Origin: Chryseosolibacter sp964551035 | GTDB taxonomy: Bacteria; Bacteroidota; Bacteroidia; Cytophagales; Cyclobacteriaceae | Assembly: GCA_964551035.1 (NCBI GenBank) | Contig: CAZKBK010000004.1 | Span: 1 to 64,000 of the forward strand | Length of the DNA: 64,000 nucleotides | Direction: 5' to 3' | In this document: positions 8,068-16,701 of the stretch, in pieces | Position numbering within the stretch: position 1 is the first letter of the stretch | Layout of the letters: each line of letters begins with the position of its first letter | Notes under the pieces: generated by a model | What the model saw: the letters and a program-made list of their open reading frames with translations, nothing else | Databases searched by the model: none | What the model was told of the DNA's origin: nothing | Position numbers and translations under genes: made by a program

Positions 8068-10824
8068 TTACGGGTCGGTCTTGGATGTCTCTCTCACGAA
8101 GTTTTCCGGCTTACCCTTGATCGTTACCATCGGCTTACCTGGGACGAGAAACTGGTAGAATTTTCCGGATTGGTCAAGCGACCGCAACATAAGTTTCCGC
8201 AGGTAGCCCTCCACCGGCAGAATGACCAGCGCCACAATCACCTGGATAAAAAAATCGATCACGGGACTCTCTTCGGTCACGAACGTCGAATTGATGGCCG
8301 TCTGAATAAATTCAATCAGCATGATGATGGTCAACAACGACAGCAGGCGACTGATGATCCGGTACCTTGCGCTCAAGCGGAATGAGAGCATTACCAGCGA
8401 GGCAAAGACCGAAAACTCAAGCGCAAAAAACAGGGGACGCTTCCAATATGGCGGCAGCACTTTAAATGTCGTCAGCTCCAGTTGGCTGACCTCTCCAAAG
8501 ATGTTCCTCGCTTCCACGTGCAACTTATATTCGCCGGTTGGTAAATAGGGAAAGGAAACGACGTTGTTTTGGGCCGACCACGACGACCAATCGGGTTGCA
8601 TGCCCTCAAGCCAATAGCGATACTCCACGCCTTCCGGGTTCACGTAGTCCGGCCTGACCACTTCAAAGGTGACCGCGCTATGTTCCTGATCAATAATAAT
8701 TTCGCGCAACGTAAGAATTCGTTTGTCCTGGTGGACAATCGATTTCAGAAAAAGGGGAAACTCCGTCGCTAATGGGGTGATCCGATTACCAAAGAACTTG
8801 TAGAGGTTGTTGCTTCCACTGATGAGCCAGATATTCTCCCGGTCCGCATCGGGGCCGATGAACCGCAGGTCGTTGAAAACATTGAGAAGCTGAACATTCT
8901 TTTCCGTTTCTGAGGGATCCAGGAAGGACCAGCCGTGGTCGTCGCGATAGACAATGTTGTTGCTGTGCGCAAAGTACTGGTTCACCCTTGGAAGGGAGTC
9001 GATCTTTTCCAGCGCCTTTTTGTTTTCGTCATAGCGAAAGAAACCATCCGCCATCGCAATAACGACCTCGTTATTCAAAAGCACACCCGCCGTTCTTTCC
9101 GTGTTCGGTTTCGCAAGCTGGATCGTCTGCCGGTGGCGCACGTCGCCATCCGTGCTGCGGGCCCGGTAAATCCGGTTGACGCCGCATAGCCAGAGGTCGT
9201 TGCTGGCGCCTTCAAACGCGTAGTGAATTTGATCGTCCAGCGCCGAGTAGAGGCTGGTATTTTCCACGTATTGATCAAGGAACCTCAACACGCGAACGTC
9301 GTCACTATAGGTTGAGACAATGAGGAGGTTTCGCTCCGACGGAGAAAAGATGTATCGGATAGGTTCATCCATCACCACACGGGCGGAGAGGCCGTCGACT
9401 TCATATAACCCGCCCAGCCCCGCAGCGACAAGCTTACCCTCAACTTCGGCGAGGTGGGTGATTTTTGCGGTAATGCCCTGAACGCGTTTGTACTCGAACT
9501 GCGCGGAGCGCAGTATTCGTTCTATGCGTTTTTCACGCCGATAAGTGGGACCGGCCGGAGCAGCATCCTCATTTTTGTCGGCTTGTGCAACGGCCTGTTC
9601 AGTGGCCGGGTCATCCTTTTTCTTTCTCCTGAAGATTCCCAGGAGACCCCGCCGTTTTGATTCGCCGGTGGTTGCCGTTTCAACGGGCGCCGGTGGTGAG
9701 GTCTTCTTAGAGGCCGCCTTTCGTCCCTTCACCTCCACGTTGACGTAATAGACAAGTTCATCATAGACCTCCACCTTCTCCAGTTTGAAGAGTCCCAGCG
9801 AGGTGCCCACGTAGACGGCGTTTTCCAGGGCGTAGACACAGAGGAGATTTCCTTCCAGCCCCTTGTAATGATCGAACGCATTCAACGGCAGGTAGGGCGA
9901 GATCTTTGTAAACCCATAATCGTGGGCGGCCCAAATATTGTGATTGACATCGCCCATGAGGGCAAACACCTCATTGTCGGGCAATCCGGTACTATAGTTC
10001 GATATTTCCTGGGTAAGCCCGTTGAGAGGGTTGATGAACACAACGCCACCTCTAAGCGTACCAAGGGCCAGCAACTGGCGGTTGAGCCACACACCGCTCA
10101 TAATGACGCTCGCGTCGATGTACGCCTGCTCCTGTAAATCGGGTAGTGGCTTTATCCGGACGTCGGGACCGCATGAATATAAGCGGTTGTCACTTGTGGC
10201 GATAATGTAATGATCGTCGAGGCGTACAGCAAAAACAACGCTGGATGTCAGTTCGAGTGCGGCGGGTGTCAACCGATCGCCCTCCAACTTGTAAATCCCG
10301 TTTTCCGTACTTGCGTAAAGGGCGCCGTACAACTCGAAGAGACGGAAAAACAACTCACCATGCGACGCCGGAGCGATGCGGCTAACCTTTTCATCATGGT
10401 CGAGCCGGTAAATCGATTCGGCGGTCAGAAAATAGACCACGTCGTTAACGATCAGCGCCTGAAACGCGTTGGCAACGGTAGAATCGGAAAGCTGCCGGAC
10501 AAGTCTTTTTCCGTCACTGTCGCTGCTGATCACACCGAAGCCCTTCGTGCCTGCCCAGTAAGTTTTCCCCGCTGGATCGATCTGAAGGGAAAAGACGGTA
10601 GAAACGCCATCCATTAAGTCCCACTCGCGACCGTCGAACTGCACCAGCCCACCCTTGGTCGCAAAGTAGATCACCCCATTATTGCCCTGAGCCATGTCGA
10701 AACACACATAATCGAATTGCCCCGTGGCGGGTGAGTAGTGGGTCTTAAAATAGTGTCCGGTTTGGCCGTAGGCAGTCGCGGTAAGAAAAAGGAAGGCAAA
10801 AAGGATGCGGTGACAGCTGGGCAT
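8068..10824 (-). CDS. propeller-type ligand-binding sensor-like membrane protein with Y_Y_Y domain, no output domain
   Basis: 918 aa. Signal peptide (MPSCHRILFAFLFLTATAYGQ), then about 680 residues of two-component-regulator-type propeller repeats, a Y_Y_Y-type beta domain (about 700-775, including EYRYWLEGM and GEYKLHVEARN), and about three C-terminal membrane helices (near 785-805, 815-833 and 845-865). A short cytoplasmic tail follows. Similar extracellular halves normally precede a histidine kinase, adenylate cyclase or LuxR-type domain; none is present here. A charged low-complexity insert (about 370-440, with RRGLLGIFRRKKKDD) interrupts the propeller. It may partner with a separate signalling protein; function unknown. 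A TAnnTTTG motif ends only 4 nt before the start codon. Confidence 0.8.
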   Translation of the reverse strand: MPSCHRILFAFLFLTATAYGQTGHYFKTHYSPATGQFDYVCFDMAQGNNGVIYFATKGGLVQFDGREWDLMDGVSTVFSLQIDPAGKTYWAGTKGFGVISSDSDGKRLVRQLSDSTVANAFQALIVNDVVYFLTAESIYRLDHDEKVSRIAPASHGELFFRLFELYGALYASTENGIYKLEGDRLTPAALELTSSVVFAVRLDDHYIIATSDNRLYSCGPDVRIKPLPDLQEQAYIDASVIMSGVWLNRQLLALGTLRGGVVFINPLNGLTQEISNYSTGLPDNEVFALMGDVNHNIWAAHDYGFTKISPYLPLNAFDHYKGLEGNLLCVYALENAVYVGTSLGLFKLEKVEVYDELVYYVNVEVKGRKAASKKTSPPAPVETATTGESKRRGLLGIFRRKKKDDPATEQAVAQADKNEDAAPAGPTYRREKRIERILRSAQFEYKRVQGITAKITHLAEVEGKLVAAGLGGLYEVDGLSARVVMDEPIRYIFSPSERNLLIVSTYSDDVRVLRFLDQYVENTSLYSALDDQIHYAFEGASNDLWLCGVNRIYRARSTDGDVRHRQTIQLAKPNTERTAGVLLNNEVVIAMADGFFRYDENKKALEKIDSLPRVNQYFAHSNNIVYRDDHGWSFLDPSETEKNVQLLNVFNDLRFIGPDADRENIWLISGSNNLYKFFGNRITPLATEFPLFLKSIVHQDKRILTLREIIIDQEHSAVTFEVVRPDYVNPEGVEYRYWLEGMQPDWSSWSAQNNVVSFPYLPTGEYKLHVEARNIFGEVSQLELTTFKVLPPYWKRPLFFALEFSVFASLVMLSFRLSARYRIISRLLSLLTIIMLIEFIQTAINSTFVTEESPVIDFFIQVIVALVILPVEGYLRKLMLRSLDQSGKFYQFLVPGKPMVTIKGKPENFVRETSKTDP

Positions 10825-10828
10825 ATTC

Positions 10829-10836
10829 CAAAATTA
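10829..10836 (-). promoter_or_regulatory. -7-like element abutting the propeller-protein start codon
   Basis: Minus-strand TAATTTTG (exact TAnnTTTG), only 4 nt upstream of the ATG at 10824. If used, transcription would start at about the start codon, giving a leaderless or nearly leaderless mRNA. Confidence 0.35.
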
Positions 10837-10878
10837 ATCGGAATATTCAATTCAGGAAATCACGGTATCACCCTTTTC

Positions 10879-12978
10879 TCAACTGATGCGGCTCCAGTTG
10901 AGGCTACTTTGGGGAATTGAGTCAATTTGGGCGCGGATCACACTGTTTTCAGGTTGACTGAGTGTGGGGTCGCTCTCCATAATTCTGATAGCTACCTCGC
11001 GTGCTTCCTGAAGAATCTTCCCGTCTTTTCCAAGGTCGGCAATCAGCAAGTCAAGGACGCCGCTCTGTTGCGTTCCCATGAGGTCGCCCGGGCCGCGCAA
11101 TTGGAGGTCGGCCTCTGCGATCTCGAATCCGTTGCTGGTCCGGGTCATTGTCTCTATGCGGGTCCGTGATTCTTTCCCCAGTTTATAGTTGGTCACGAGT
11201 ATGCACCACGATTGCTCCGCACCCCGCCCGACACGGCCCCGCAATTGGTGCAACTGCGAAAGGCCGAATCGCTCTGCATTTTCTATGATCATCACCGAAG
11301 CATTGGGCACATCGACACCGACCTCGATCACGGTGGTTGCCACCATGATCCTGGTCTCCGCCCTGGTAAAACGGCCCATTTCATAATCCTTGGCGTCCGC
11401 CTTCATTTTTCCGTGCACAATGCTGATCGCGATATCCGGAAACGCGCGGCTAATGCTTTCATAGCCGTCCATCACATGTTTCAGGTCCATCTTCTCCGAT
11501 TCTTCAATCAGGGGATACACGATGTAGACTTGTCGCCCGGCATCTACCTGCTCGCGGATGAAGCCGTGGATGCGCAAACGGTGTGCGTCGTACATGTGAA
11601 CCGTCTTTATGGGTTTTCTTCCCGATGGCAATTCATCAATGACCGAGATGTCGAGGTCGCCGTACAACGTCATGGCCAGGGTACGCGGAATTGGCGTGGC
11701 CGTCATCACTAAAACATGGGGATAGGCGACACTGTTTTTTTGCCAGAGGCGGGAACGCTGCGCGACTCCAAAACGGTGTTGTTCGTCGATAATCGCCAGA
11801 CCCAGGTTTCGAAACTGGACCGTTTCCTCTAACAGCGCATGCGTGCCGATCAATATCCTGACATCACCACTGGTCAGGCCATCGTGAATGTTTTTCCGTT
11901 CCGCCTTTCTCGTCGACCCGGTAAGGAAGGCGGTGGGAATGCGCATCAGGTCAGCATACTTCCTGAGATTTTGATAGTGCTGCTGGGCGAGGATCTCCGT
12001 GGGTGCCATCAATGCGCATTGGGCGTCGTTTCCGATGACGAGGAGCATGCAGATAAAGGCGACAATCGTTTTTCCACTGCCGACGTCGCCCTGCAGGAGG
12101 CGGTTCATCTGTTTCCCCGACCTAAGGTCTGCATAGATTTCACGGATCACACGTTTCTGCGCCGCAGTCAACTCAAATGGCAAGTGGTGGCTGTAAAATT
12201 CCGTAACCAGCGCGGCGGAATTGAAGACCTGCCCCACGAACTTCGTCTGGCGGAGTGCCCTGGTCTTGAGCAGCCGAAGTTGAACATAAAACAACTCTTC
12301 AAATTTCAGGCGGTCGCGCGCGCGGCCGAGGGTCTCGGCGTCTTTGGGAAAATGGATGTGTGAGACCGCTTCCGATTTCGGTACCAGGCCATGCCGCTCC
12401 AAAATGTAAGGGGGCAACGTTTCACGTATCTTCCCTCCCGCCATCGCGAGCAGTTCATGCATTAATTTCGACAACAGCTTGCTGTCGACGTGGCGCGCCC
12501 GTAGTTTTTCGGTAAGCGGGTAAACGGGGTGAAGCGTTAACGCGGATTCATTCCGCGCCGTGAGGGGTTCGAGCTCAGGATGGGCGATGCTGTATCGATT
12601 GCCGAACCGCGACGGTTTGCCGAAGGCAACGTATTCTGTGCCGATACTGATCTTCTGGTTTATCCAGTTGATGCCCTGAAACCAAATGAGTTCCAACGCT
12701 CCGGTCTCATCTTTCAGGTAGGCCACCAGTCGTTTTCTTCCCCCTGCTCCGAGGAGTTCTTTGCCAGATATCCTTCCTTTCACCTGTACAAAGGGAAGGC
12801 TTTCGGCAACTTCGCTGACGCGATAAAACCGCGTGCGGTCTTCATAGCGAAATGGGTAGTGCTGGAGCAAATCGCCAAAGGTGAATATGCCGAGTTCCTT
12901 GTTCAGCAGTGTCGCCCGCTGGGGGCCGACGCCCTTCAGGAATTCGACAGGTGTATCGAAAAACGCACGTGTGCCCAT
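10879..12978 (-). CDS. recG: ATP-dependent DNA helicase RecG
   Basis: 699 aa, normal for RecG, which drives branch migration and regression of stalled replication forks. The N-terminal wedge/OB region starts with FLKGVGPQRATLLNKELGI and includes the FxQGINW-type segment. Helicase motifs: Walker A LLQGDVGSGKT near residue 290, the DEQHRFG box near 390, ATPIPRT near 420, and later ATTVIEVGVDVPNASVM and QLRGRVGRG typical of RecG. The first ATG (12978) is used rather than an upstream in-frame TTG. The divergent small gene begins about 120 nt away. Confidence 0.97.
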   Translation of the reverse strand: MGTRAFFDTPVEFLKGVGPQRATLLNKELGIFTFGDLLQHYPFRYEDRTRFYRVSEVAESLPFVQVKGRISGKELLGAGGRKRLVAYLKDETGALELIWFQGINWINQKISIGTEYVAFGKPSRFGNRYSIAHPELEPLTARNESALTLHPVYPLTEKLRARHVDSKLLSKLMHELLAMAGGKIRETLPPYILERHGLVPKSEAVSHIHFPKDAETLGRARDRLKFEELFYVQLRLLKTRALRQTKFVGQVFNSAALVTEFYSHHLPFELTAAQKRVIREIYADLRSGKQMNRLLQGDVGSGKTIVAFICMLLVIGNDAQCALMAPTEILAQQHYQNLRKYADLMRIPTAFLTGSTRKAERKNIHDGLTSGDVRILIGTHALLEETVQFRNLGLAIIDEQHRFGVAQRSRLWQKNSVAYPHVLVMTATPIPRTLAMTLYGDLDISVIDELPSGRKPIKTVHMYDAHRLRIHGFIREQVDAGRQVYIVYPLIEESEKMDLKHVMDGYESISRAFPDIAISIVHGKMKADAKDYEMGRFTRAETRIMVATTVIEVGVDVPNASVMIIENAERFGLSQLHQLRGRVGRGAEQSWCILVTNYKLGKESRTRIETMTRTSNGFEIAEADLQLRGPGDLMGTQQSGVLDLLIADLGKDGKILQEAREVAIRIMESDPTLSQPENSVIRAQIDSIPQSSLNWSRIS

Positions 12979-13101
12979 GAACGAGGGCAATATTCAAATT
13001 TTAGGATCATGGCGCACAAGGCATTGCGACAAAATATTCCGTATTTTTACGGTCCCACGGGTTACGAAACAGCACCCGGCGGTATCCTAAGTGTAGTTGC
13101 T

Positions 13102-13383
13102 ATGAAGGTTGACTGTAAAATTTACAAAGGGATAGCGTACGTCCAGTTCGGTGAGTTACCGCCGGCACAACAGGAAATCCTGCTTAAGACGATTGATCCG
13201 GATCAGTTCATCAAGATCATGATTGATGGCGAGATCGTGAGTCGGTGTCTTCAATACAAGGATTACACCTCGTGGTATGAGCGGGTTTATGAAGTTCAGG
13301 CGGCGCCCCCTGTCAGCGTTCGCGAAAACCGGGTAAGCACACCATCGGCGATCGAGATCAATCCAAACCTCGCCCTTGAATAA
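13102..13383 (+). CDS. small conserved cytosolic protein of unknown function
   Basis: 93 aa if started at ATG 13102 (MKVDCKIYKGIAYVQFGELP). A further in-frame ATG at 13009 would add 31 residues with no obvious domain. There is no signal or membrane helix. The body (QQEILLKTIDPDQFIKIMID, then CLQYKDYTSWYERVYE) looks like a compact alpha/beta protein. I believe it belongs to a Bacteroidota family of similar-sized hypotheticals, but I assign no function. It sits between divergent recG and the convergent VOC gene (3-nt gap to that gene's stop). Confidence 0.65.
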   Translation: MKVDCKIYKGIAYVQFGELPPAQQEILLKTIDPDQFIKIMIDGEIVSRCLQYKDYTSWYERVYEVQAAPPVSVRENRVSTPSAIEINPNLALE

Positions 13384-13386
13384 GGC

Positions 13387-13779
13387 CTAGTCCCAGATTC
13401 CGCGATCCGGAATTATTTCCAGCACATTTCCTTCGGGATCGTTGAAATAGAACGATCGTTTCCCACTCTTCCAGGTCACCTCATCAATGATCGTAATGCC
13501 ACGCGCCACAATGGCCGACCGGAAATCGTCGAACCCGGCTTCCGGAACTTCAAATGCAAAATGTTGATGCCCTTCGGCGTAGTGTGCGGGAGGTGATACC
13601 TTCGCCTTTGAGTCATCGGGATTAAAGAGCAGGAGAACTGAATCGCCAGCGCGAAGGAAAAGGTGCTTGCCGGGGAGCGCATTGATCACGGGAAGCCCCA
13701 GCGTTTCGGTATAGAATGTCCTGACCTTTTCGAGGTCACGTACGTAAATGCATGTTTCCTTTATCCGTAAAAAATTCAT
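13387..13779 (-). CDS. VOC (glyoxalase/bleomycin-resistance) family protein
   Basis: 130 aa, one VOC module with two beta-alpha-beta-beta-beta repeats. Features include NFLRIKETCIYVRDLEKVRTFYTETLGLPV at the start (family beta1 plus helix), HQHFAFEVPE in the middle and SFYFNDPEGNVLEIIP at the end, the last carrying the usual metal-ligand Glu. The start at 13779 overlaps the stop of the upstream nitronate-monooxygenase gene as ATGA, so the two are translationally coupled. The substrate is unknown; members include glyoxalases, dioxygenases and resistance proteins. Confidence 0.85.
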   Translation of the reverse strand: MNFLRIKETCIYVRDLEKVRTFYTETLGLPVINALPGKHLFLRAGDSVLLLFNPDDSKAKVSPPAHYAEGHQHFAFEVPEAGFDDFRSAIVARGITIIDEVTWKSGKRSFYFNDPEGNVLEIIPDRGIWD

Positions 13780-14738
13780 TGGCAAATATTTTTTTTCGCC
13801 GCCAGGTACTCCGTCCACAGTTCATTCAGAATGTCGGCCGCAGGCTGAATGCGTTTGATCTGCGCTGCAACCTGACCAATCTCGAGCTCCCCCTCTTCCA
13901 GGTCTCCCTCGAAGATGCCCATTTTTGCACGCCGTTTCCCCAGCAAGTCCGCCAGTTCTTCGTTCCCCGCGCCACGCCGCTCGGCATCAGCCACCCTCGA
14001 AAAGAATGTATTCTTTACGAGGCGAACCGGCGTGAGCCTCTTTAGGGTCAGCATGGTGTCTCCCTCCTGAAGTTGGGTAATTTTTGTCTTGAAATTTTCA
14101 TGCGCGGAAGACTCAACACTCGCTGCAAAGCGACTCCCCACTTGCACGCCGTCTGCGCCAAGCGCTTCGGCCGCAAGCATGGCCCGCCCGTCGGCAATGC
14201 CGCCCGCCGCCATCAGCGGCAGTGTGATTGCGTCGCGGACCATCGGTACCAGCACGAGCGTCGTTGTCTCTTCACGTCCATTGTGGCCGCCGGCTTCAAA
14301 ACCTTCCGCAACCACCGCGTCAACACCGGCTTGCGCTGCCTTGCGGGCGAATTTTACGCTCGAGACTACGTGCACGACCGTCACTCCGCGTTCCTTCAGG
14401 TAGGGGGTCCAGGTTGAAGGGTTACCGGCGGAGGTAAAAACGACCTTCACCCCTTCCTCGACAACCACGCTCATCAGTTTATCGATCTCGGGATAGAGCA
14501 GTGGGATATTCACGCCGAATGGCTGGACGGTGGCCGCTTTGCACTTGAGGATGTGCTTCCGGAGTACTTCTGGGTACATCGAACCTGCGCCGATGACGCC
14601 GAGGCCACCGGCATTGCTCACCGCAGACGCCAGTCGCCAGCCACTACACCACACCATTCCCGCTTGTATGATTGGGCGCGCAATTGAAAAAAGTTTTGCT
14701 ATACGATTTTTGTCCGAATCCATGGATTTTAAAGTCAT
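13776..14738 (-). CDS. nitronate monooxygenase / FabK-like FMN flavoprotein
   Basis: 320 aa TIM-barrel of the 2-nitropropane dioxygenase family. The start region PIIQAGMVWCSGWRLASAVSNAGGLGVIGAG is diagnostic. VVAEGFEAGGHNGREE carries the catalytic-type His, and MAAGGIADGRAMLAAEALGADGVQVGSRF is the FMN phosphate-binding part. It probably oxidises nitronates or acts as an FMN enoyl reductase; the two cannot be separated here. ATG at 14738, with an alternative at 14723. It is the first gene of a two-gene unit with the VOC protein. Confidence 0.88.
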   Translation of the reverse strand: MTLKSMDSDKNRIAKLFSIARPIIQAGMVWCSGWRLASAVSNAGGLGVIGAGSMYPEVLRKHILKCKAATVQPFGVNIPLLYPEIDKLMSVVVEEGVKVVFTSAGNPSTWTPYLKERGVTVVHVVSSVKFARKAAQAGVDAVVAEGFEAGGHNGREETTTLVLVPMVRDAITLPLMAAGGIADGRAMLAAEALGADGVQVGSRFAASVESSAHENFKTKITQLQEGDTMLTLKRLTPVRLVKNTFFSRVADAERRGAGNEELADLLGKRRAKMGIFEGDLEEGELEIGQVAAQIKRIQPAADILNELWTEYLAAKKNICQ

Positions 14739-15050
14739 TTTTTGCTATTTACAAAAAGGTTCACAACCCCTTCTGATTTACATCCAGCTTGCCCCAGAGA
14801 AGTTGTCCACAAAGAAATGATTTACGCGATGTTGCATAAATCATTGTCTATCAGTCCATTAAGCGACACCAGGAAGTTCTTGTGGATAAGTCATCAATTT
14901 TGTTGATATCTTTTTTGTTTCGGTAAGACCTTTATAAGTGCCTGTAATTGAACTTTTTATTGTCGCTTCATTGGCGAAATTCTGGCACTGATTTCGAGCG
15001 CTTTTTCCCGTTATTTGCCACGTAAGGTTGCCAAACTATTGGAAGAATTT
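14739..15050. other. gene-free AT-rich region with two DnaA-box-like 9-mers and an inverted repeat
   Basis: 312 nt between divergent genes. It holds TTGTCCACA (14803-14811, one mismatch from TTATCCACA), TGTGGATAA (14881-14889, exact reverse complement of TTATCCACA) and, between them, a perfect 9-bp inverted repeat (14816-14845). A weak -7-like TAAGGTTG lies upstream of the thioredoxin gene. No gene or RNA is recognised. Confidence 0.5.
14816..14845. repeat. inverted repeat AATGATTTA-(12 nt)-TAAATCATT
   Basis: Perfect 9-bp arms around a 12-nt spacer. There is no T-run, so it is unlikely to be a terminator; it looks like an operator or other protein-binding site. It lies about 80 nt upstream of the nitronate-monooxygenase start and 200 nt upstream of the thioredoxin-like gene. 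Confidence 0.5.
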
Positions 15051-15530
15051 ATGAGACTCTTTTTTGCATTCCTGTTATCATCCGCGTGGGCGCTGCCGGC
15101 CCCGGCGCAAGAACCGGAGACGGTTAAGCTTGAGCAACTGCTGGCGCTGATGGAGGAGAAGAGCGACAAAATACAAGTGATCAACTTCTGGGCAACATGG
15201 TGCGGTCCGTGTGTCAAGGAATTGCCGCTGTTTGAAACCCTTCATGCCGAGGCATCCGACCGTGTGCAGGTTACGCTTGTTTCCATGGACCTTGATCTCG
15301 ATCCGGATCCGGCAAAAGTTTACCGGTTCGTGGAACGCAAGAATCTGGAATCACGTGTTCTCCTGCTCGACGAGCCGAATCCCGACGCCTGGATCAGCAA
15401 GGTTCACAAGGAATGGTCCGGCGCCCTGCCGGCGACTCTTATCATTAATCCGAAAACCGGTCAAAGAAAATTTGTAGGAAAAGCCTTGCGCGAAGGCGAC
15501 CTTGAACGGCTCATTGCAGAAGTCGAATGA
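15051..15530 (+). CDS. secreted TlpA-like thioredoxin
   Basis: 159 aa. Signal peptide (MRLFFAFLLSSAWALPAPAQ), then a thioredoxin fold with redox motif WATWCGPC near residue 47 and the cis-Pro segment GALPATLIINP near 122. It is a periplasmic thiol-disulfide oxidoreductase, probably a reductant or chaperone of exported thiol proteins. The ATG at 15051 has GGAAG 6 nt upstream and gives the signal peptide; a longer frame would bury it. The next gene, also thioredoxin-fold, follows 49 nt later on the same strand and probably forms an operon with it. Confidence 0.9.
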   Translation: MRLFFAFLLSSAWALPAPAQEPETVKLEQLLALMEEKSDKIQVINFWATWCGPCVKELPLFETLHAEASDRVQVTLVSMDLDLDPDPAKVYRFVERKNLESRVLLLDEPNPDAWISKVHKEWSGALPATLIINPKTGQRKFVGKALREGDLERLIAEVE

Positions 15531-15579
15531 AACCTAATACTGCAAATCGCGTGATTATATAAGAAAGGAAACCCAAATT

Positions 15580-16194
15580 ATGAAAATAATGAAATCAATT
15601 CTGCTCACGGCCGGTTTGCTGGTGTTGGCCGCCGCCCGACCTTTTGGTCCGAACTACGAGGTGGGAGACACGGTGTCGGACTTCAATCTAAAGAACGTCG
15701 ACGGGAAAATGGTAGCGCTTTCAGACTACAAGGACAAGAAAGGCGTAATCGTCATATTTGACTGCAACACCTGCCCCTATTCGCAACGTTACAATGAAAG
15801 AATTATCGCGCTGAACGACAAGTATGCGCCGAAGGATTTTCCGGTGATTACCATCAATCCGAATGATCCTTCGATTTCAAAAGGCGATTCATTCGAAGCC
15901 ATGGTCGATCGTGCAAAACGGAAAGATTACGATTTCCCCTATCTGGTGGATAAGACTCAGAATGTGGCGCGCGCTTTTGGTGCAACGAACACCCCACATG
16001 TCTTTGTCCTCAAGAATGTAGGAAACGCTTTCAAAGTTGCCTATATCGGCGCCATTGATGATAACCCCCGTGATGCATCGGCAGCGAATCAAAAGTATGT
16101 GGAAAACGCCGTGGATGCGCTTCTTTCGGGTGAGGAAGTTCCCGACGTGAAAACCAAAGCCATCGGCTGTGGCATCAAATGGAGCAATAGCTAA
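15580..16194 (+). CDS. secreted thioredoxin-fold / AhpC-TSA-like protein
   Basis: 204 aa. A short signal sequence (MKIMKSILLTAGLLVLAAARP) and an AhpC/TSA-type domain: GDTVSDFNLKNVDGKMVALSDYK, then IVIFDCNTCPYSQRYNERI, where CNTCPYS replaces the peroxiredoxin Cys site by a CxxC, and NTPHVFVLK with the cis-Pro. It may act as a thiol-disulfide oxidoreductase or a peroxiredoxin-like protein; the CxxC favours the former. AAGAAAGGAAA upstream is a plausible ribosome site. A strong terminator follows. Confidence 0.85.
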   Translation: MKIMKSILLTAGLLVLAAARPFGPNYEVGDTVSDFNLKNVDGKMVALSDYKDKKGVIVIFDCNTCPYSQRYNERIIALNDKYAPKDFPVITINPNDPSISKGDSFEAMVDRAKRKDYDFPYLVDKTQNVARAFGATNTPHVFVLKNVGNAFKVAYIGAIDDNPRDASAANQKYVENAVDALLSGEEVPDVKTKAIGCGIKWSNS

Positions 16195-16215
16195 CCGTTA
16201 AATACCCATCGAAAA

Positions 16216-16249
16216 GAGGCCGTGAGAGATTTCATGGCCTTTTATTTTG
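16216..16249 (+). terminator. Rho-independent terminator of the thioredoxin-fold pair
   Basis: 9-bp stem AGGCCGTGA/TCATGGCCT (one G-U pair), loop GAGATT, then TTTTATTTT. The T-run overlaps the stop codon of the convergent SMR gene. Confidence 0.85.
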
Positions 16250-16568
16250 CCTGAACGGATACCAGCTTCAGGCCGGCAATCGATCCGACCAGAAGGAAAA
16301 TGAAGAACATCCGCCAGAAATCCGCAGGTTCCTTAAAGAAAAGAATGCCTACAATGACGGTGCCGACCGCTCCAATGCCTGTCCATACCGCATAGCCGGT
16401 TCCGATGGGGATCGTCTGGATGGCCCTGTTCAGGAAAAAGAAACTCAATGAAATGCAGACAAAGAACATCGCCGACCACCACCGGTTGGAAAAATTATCT
16501 GAGAGCTTCAGGCTGGTGGTAAAACCAACTTCAAACAGGCCGGCAATGATGAGGTAAAGCCAGGACAT
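16242..16568 (-). CDS. SMR-family exporter, Gdx/SugE-like
   Basis: 108 aa with four membrane helices, the standard small-multidrug-resistance size. The essential membrane Glu lies in helix 1 (LIIAGLFEVGFTTSLK). The helix-3 motif GTGYAVWTGIGAVGTVIVGILFF and the ending AGLKLVS resemble the SugE/Gdx branch (guanidinium/H+ antiporters) more than EmrE, but the specificity call is inference. The ATG at 16568 starts the first helix directly. It is divergent from the GH3 gene and convergent with the thioredoxin-fold operon. Confidence 0.88.
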   Translation of the reverse strand: MSWLYLIIAGLFEVGFTTSLKLSDNFSNRWWSAMFFVCISLSFFFLNRAIQTIPIGTGYAVWTGIGAVGTVIVGILFFKEPADFWRMFFIFLLVGSIAGLKLVSVQAK

Positions 16569-16589
16569 GATTTTTTTACGCAAAGGTAA

Positions 16590-16617
16590 GGGAATGCACG
16601 GCCATTTGCATCTTCCC
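16590..16617 (-). other. hairpin in the leader of the SMR gene
   Basis: GGGAATGCA and TGCA-TC-TTCCC form a bulged 9-bp stem with an 8-nt loop, ending 22 nt upstream of the SMR start. It does not show the conserved elements I would need to call a guanidine riboswitch. Confidence 0.3.
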
Positions 16618-16652
16618 ATCCCTGCCCGGCTGTTTCCCTTTTGCTCATTCGT

Positions 16653-16683
16653 TTTAGAATTCATGTCCTAAATTCTATTTTTG
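16653..16683 (+). promoter_or_regulatory. promoter of the GH3-family gene
   Basis: TTTA (one base off TTTG) at 16653-16656, 19 nt, then TATTTTTG (exact TAnnTTTG) at 16676-16683, 18 nt before the ATG at 16702. Confidence 0.62.
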
Positions 16684-16701
16684 AAGGTTGCTCCAAAACG
16701 A

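Noticed and set aside
14739..15050. Main replication origin at 14.8 kb
   Set aside because: Only two DnaA-like boxes and no AT-rich palindrome; sampled lines on both sides show no clear skew change. The 59.5-kb site is much stronger.
16569..16701. Guanidine riboswitch upstream of the SMR gene
   Set aside because: Only one hairpin is visible, and none of the conserved ACGR-type loop pairs or ykkC core could be found by eye.
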